From assembly GCF_011683915.1 (NCBI RefSeq), contig NZ_JAAQPH010000020.1, positions 1 through 64,000 of the forward strand: 64,000 bases of DNA, in the 5' to 3' direction. Source of the DNA: Pelagibius litoralis (GTDB lineage: Bacteria > Pseudomonadota > Alphaproteobacteria > Kiloniellales > Kiloniellaceae). Positions 62,294-64,000 of the stretch are shown in pieces (the stretch's first letter is position 1; every line of letters starts with the position of its first letter). The notes beneath the pieces were generated by a model, which had not been told where the DNA came from, searched no databases, and saw only the letters and a list, made by a program, of their open reading frames with translations. The position numbers and the translations under genes were made by a program.

Positions 62294-64000
62294 ATGTTTC
62301 ATATCTCCTGCCTCGCGCCAACACCGCTGCGCCGGGCCATCACCAGCCTCGCAGCAGCAACAGTGCTCATCGCCGGCTGCACGGCACCCGGCGAAACAAC
62401 CACCACTGAAGGAGAATCGCCGCAGCACATGGTGGCCGCCGCCAATCCCCTGGCCGCCGAAGCGGGCATGCGCATGCTGCGCCAGGGCGGCTCGGCCGTC
62501 GACGCTGCCATCGCCACAGCCCTGGTGCTGGGTCTGGTGGAACCACAGTCTTCCGGCATCGGCGGTGGCGCCTTCCTGATGCACCATCAGGCCGACAACC
62601 GCAGCGTCACCGCCTATGATGGCCGCGAAAGCGCGCCCAGCGAGGCCGGTGAGGACCTGTTTTTGAAAGCCGACGGCGAGCCCATGGCTTTTTGGGATGC
62701 TGTGGTCGGCGGACGTTCGGTGGGCACACCGGGCCTTCTGCGGATGCTGGAATTGGCCCACCAGGACCATGGCCGCCTGCCCTGGGCCGACCTCTTCGCC
62801 CCGGCGATCGAACTGGCCGAACAAGGCTTCGCGGTCTCACCCAGGCTCCACGGCCTGATCGCCGGGGACAAGTATCTGAAGCGCTATGACGAGACCGCCG
62901 CCTACTTCCACGACGCCGCCGGGGAGGCGCTGGCGGTCGGAACCCTGCGCAAGAACCAGGCCTATGCCGACACCCTGCGCGCCGTCGCCGAGAACGGCGC
63001 CGATGCCTTCTATACGGGACAGATCGCGGTCAATATCGTGAACCAGGTGCGCGCCGCTTCCGGCAACCCCGGGCTGCTGAGCTACAGCGACATGACGGGT
63101 TATCAGGCCAAGCGGCGCAAGCCGGTCTGCGCGCCCTATCGTCAATGGCAGGTCTGCGGCATGCCGCCGCCGACCTCCGGCGGGGTGGCGGTGCTTCAGA
63201 TCCTCAGCCTGCTGGAGCCCTTCGACCTGCCGGCGATGGGCGCCGCCTCGCCGGAAGCGATCCATCTGGTTGCCGAGGCCGGCCGCCTTGCCTTTGCCGA
63301 CCGCAACCGCTTTCTGGCGGACAGCGATTTCGTCGAGGTTCCGGTGGAGGCGCTGCTCGACCCGCAGTACCTGGGCGAACGCGCAAAACAGATCTCCCCC
63401 GCCGGCAGCCTGGGCAAGGCCGAACCGGGTCTGCGGATGCAGCAGGCCCACAGCCCGCAGCAGCTCAACCCGCCCTCGACCTCGCACCTTTCAGTGGTCG
63501 ACAAGGATGGCAACGCGGTTTCCATGACCGCCTCGATCGAGAGCGCTTTCGGGTCGCGGGTCATGGCGGAAGGCTTTCTGCTGAACAACGAGCTGACCGA
63601 CTTCTCCTTCCGGCCTTCCGTCGACGGGCTGCCGGTCGCCAACCGCGTCCAGGCCGGCAAGCGGCCGCGCAGTTCCATGTCGCCGACGCTGGTGCTGGAC
63701 CGCCAGGGCCGCTTCGTCATGGCCATCGGTTCGCCCGGCGGCAGCCGCATCATCGGCTACACCACCAAGGCGATCGTCGGCGCCCTGGACTGGAATCTCT
63801 CCATGCAGGACGCCATCGACCTGCCGAACTTCGTCAACCGCAACGGGGCGACCGACCTGGAGGAGGGCCGCGGCCTCGAAGCCGCCAAGACGGCGCTGGA
63901 AGCCCTGGGCCACGAGGTCAATCTGCGCGACCTGACCTCCGGCCTGCACGGCATCCGCCTGACCGGGGACGGGCTCGACGGCGGTGCCGACCCGCGCCGC
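62294..64000 (+). CDS. ggt: gamma-glutamyltransferase, lipoprotein form, 3' end outside window
   Basis: 569 residues visible and still in frame at the window edge. ATG 62294 follows AAAGAGGA. Lipobox TVLIAGC (Cys29) indicates a lipid-anchored periplasmic enzyme. The GGT core begins MVAAANPLAAEAGMRMLRQG, with GGSAVDAAIATALVLGLVEP, SSGIGGGAFLM, and the catalytic site PPSTSHLSVVDKDGNAVS, where the Thr before SHLSVVD becomes the N-terminal nucleophile after self-cleavage. Also GSPGGSRIIGYTTKAIV near the end. It breaks down glutathione or transfers its glutamyl group. Confidence 0.93.
   Translation, partial: MFHISCLAPTPLRRAITSLAAATVLIAGCTAPGETTTTEGESPQHMVAAANPLAAEAGMRMLRQGGSAVDAAIATALVLGLVEPQSSGIGGGAFLMHHQADNRSVTAYDGRESAPSEAGEDLFLKADGEPMAFWDAVVGGRSVGTPGLLRMLELAHQDHGRLPWADLFAPAIELAEQGFAVSPRLHGLIAGDKYLKRYDETAAYFHDAAGEALAVGTLRKNQAYADTLRAVAENGADAFYTGQIAVNIVNQVRAASGNPGLLSYSDMTGYQAKRRKPVCAPYRQWQVCGMPPPTSGGVAVLQILSLLEPFDLPAMGAASPEAIHLVAEAGRLAFADRNRFLADSDFVEVPVEALLDPQYLGERAKQISPAGSLGKAEPGLRMQQAHSPQQLNPPSTSHLSVVDKDGNAVSMTASIESAFGSRVMAEGFLLNNELTDFSFRPSVDGLPVANRVQAGKRPRSSMSPTLVLDRQGRFVMAIGSPGGSRIIGYTTKAIVGALDWNLSMQDAIDLPNFVNRNGATDLEEGRGLEAAKTALEALGHEVNLRDLTSGLHGIRLTGDGLDGGADPRR

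Overview
The window reads as a chromosomal segment of a GC-rich alphaproteobacterium, probably of the Rhodospirillales in the broad sense. Pointers are the soluble PAS-type chemoreceptor, the FnrL-type regulator with a TTGAC-N4-ATCAA box, the DUF4864, DUF3365 and DUF6634 proteins, and a CCA-encoding tRNA-Arg. No rRNA or CRISPR array was seen.

Layout. (1) 1-23.5 kb is patchy accessory chromosome with small stand-alone genes: a truncated DUF3365 protein, a cytoplasmic chemoreceptor, a dienelactone hydrolase, VOC proteins, a hybrid histidine-kinase locus caught between two IS6-family transposase scraps, a secreted GH16 glucanase with RTX repeats, tandem arginase-like genes, an MFS pump with a divergent TetR regulator and readable operators, a cyanobacterium-like PlsY, a MarR regulator and a YHYH-protein operon. 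Its gaps carry at least seven decayed copies of one dispersed repeat. (2) 23.5-27.2 kb is a graveyard: two truncated solute-binding proteins, a NUDIX/MazG scar and the 3' part of a tRNA with its terminator. (3) 27.4-36.9 kb is a mobile and stability region: a Xre/RES toxin-antitoxin pair, a Phd/PemK-like pair with a long palindromic operator, two tyrosine integrases, an ISL3-like transposase, a GIY-YIG-like protein, an AlpA-like factor and DUF6634.

(4) 36.96-53.18 kb is a single leftward operon that looks like an anti-phage system related to DISARM. It holds a 1722-residue SF2 helicase fused to a DUF1998-type C-terminus, a SNF2 (DrmD-like) helicase, a 1484-residue adenine methyltransferase (DrmMI/PglX-like), a Rad50-like ATPase with a CxxC zinc-hook motif, an HNH nuclease and a DrmC-like phospholipase-D-fold protein whose 3' end is cut off. 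A HEPN-motif protein and an amber-interrupted gene lie upstream, bracketed by a 26-base direct repeat. The combination of Rad50-like ATPase and HNH nuclease with a DISARM-like core, without a separate DrmB, is the most interesting item here.

(5) tRNA-Arg(ACG) at 57.63-57.71 kb marks the right border of the accessory DNA. Beyond it, 58-64 kb looks like core chromosome: an OmpA-like lipoprotein, a DUF4864 protein, a xanthine/guanine phosphoribosyltransferase, an FnrL-type regulator with its box, a GNAT-like protein, and a gamma-glutamyltransferase lipoprotein running off the end.
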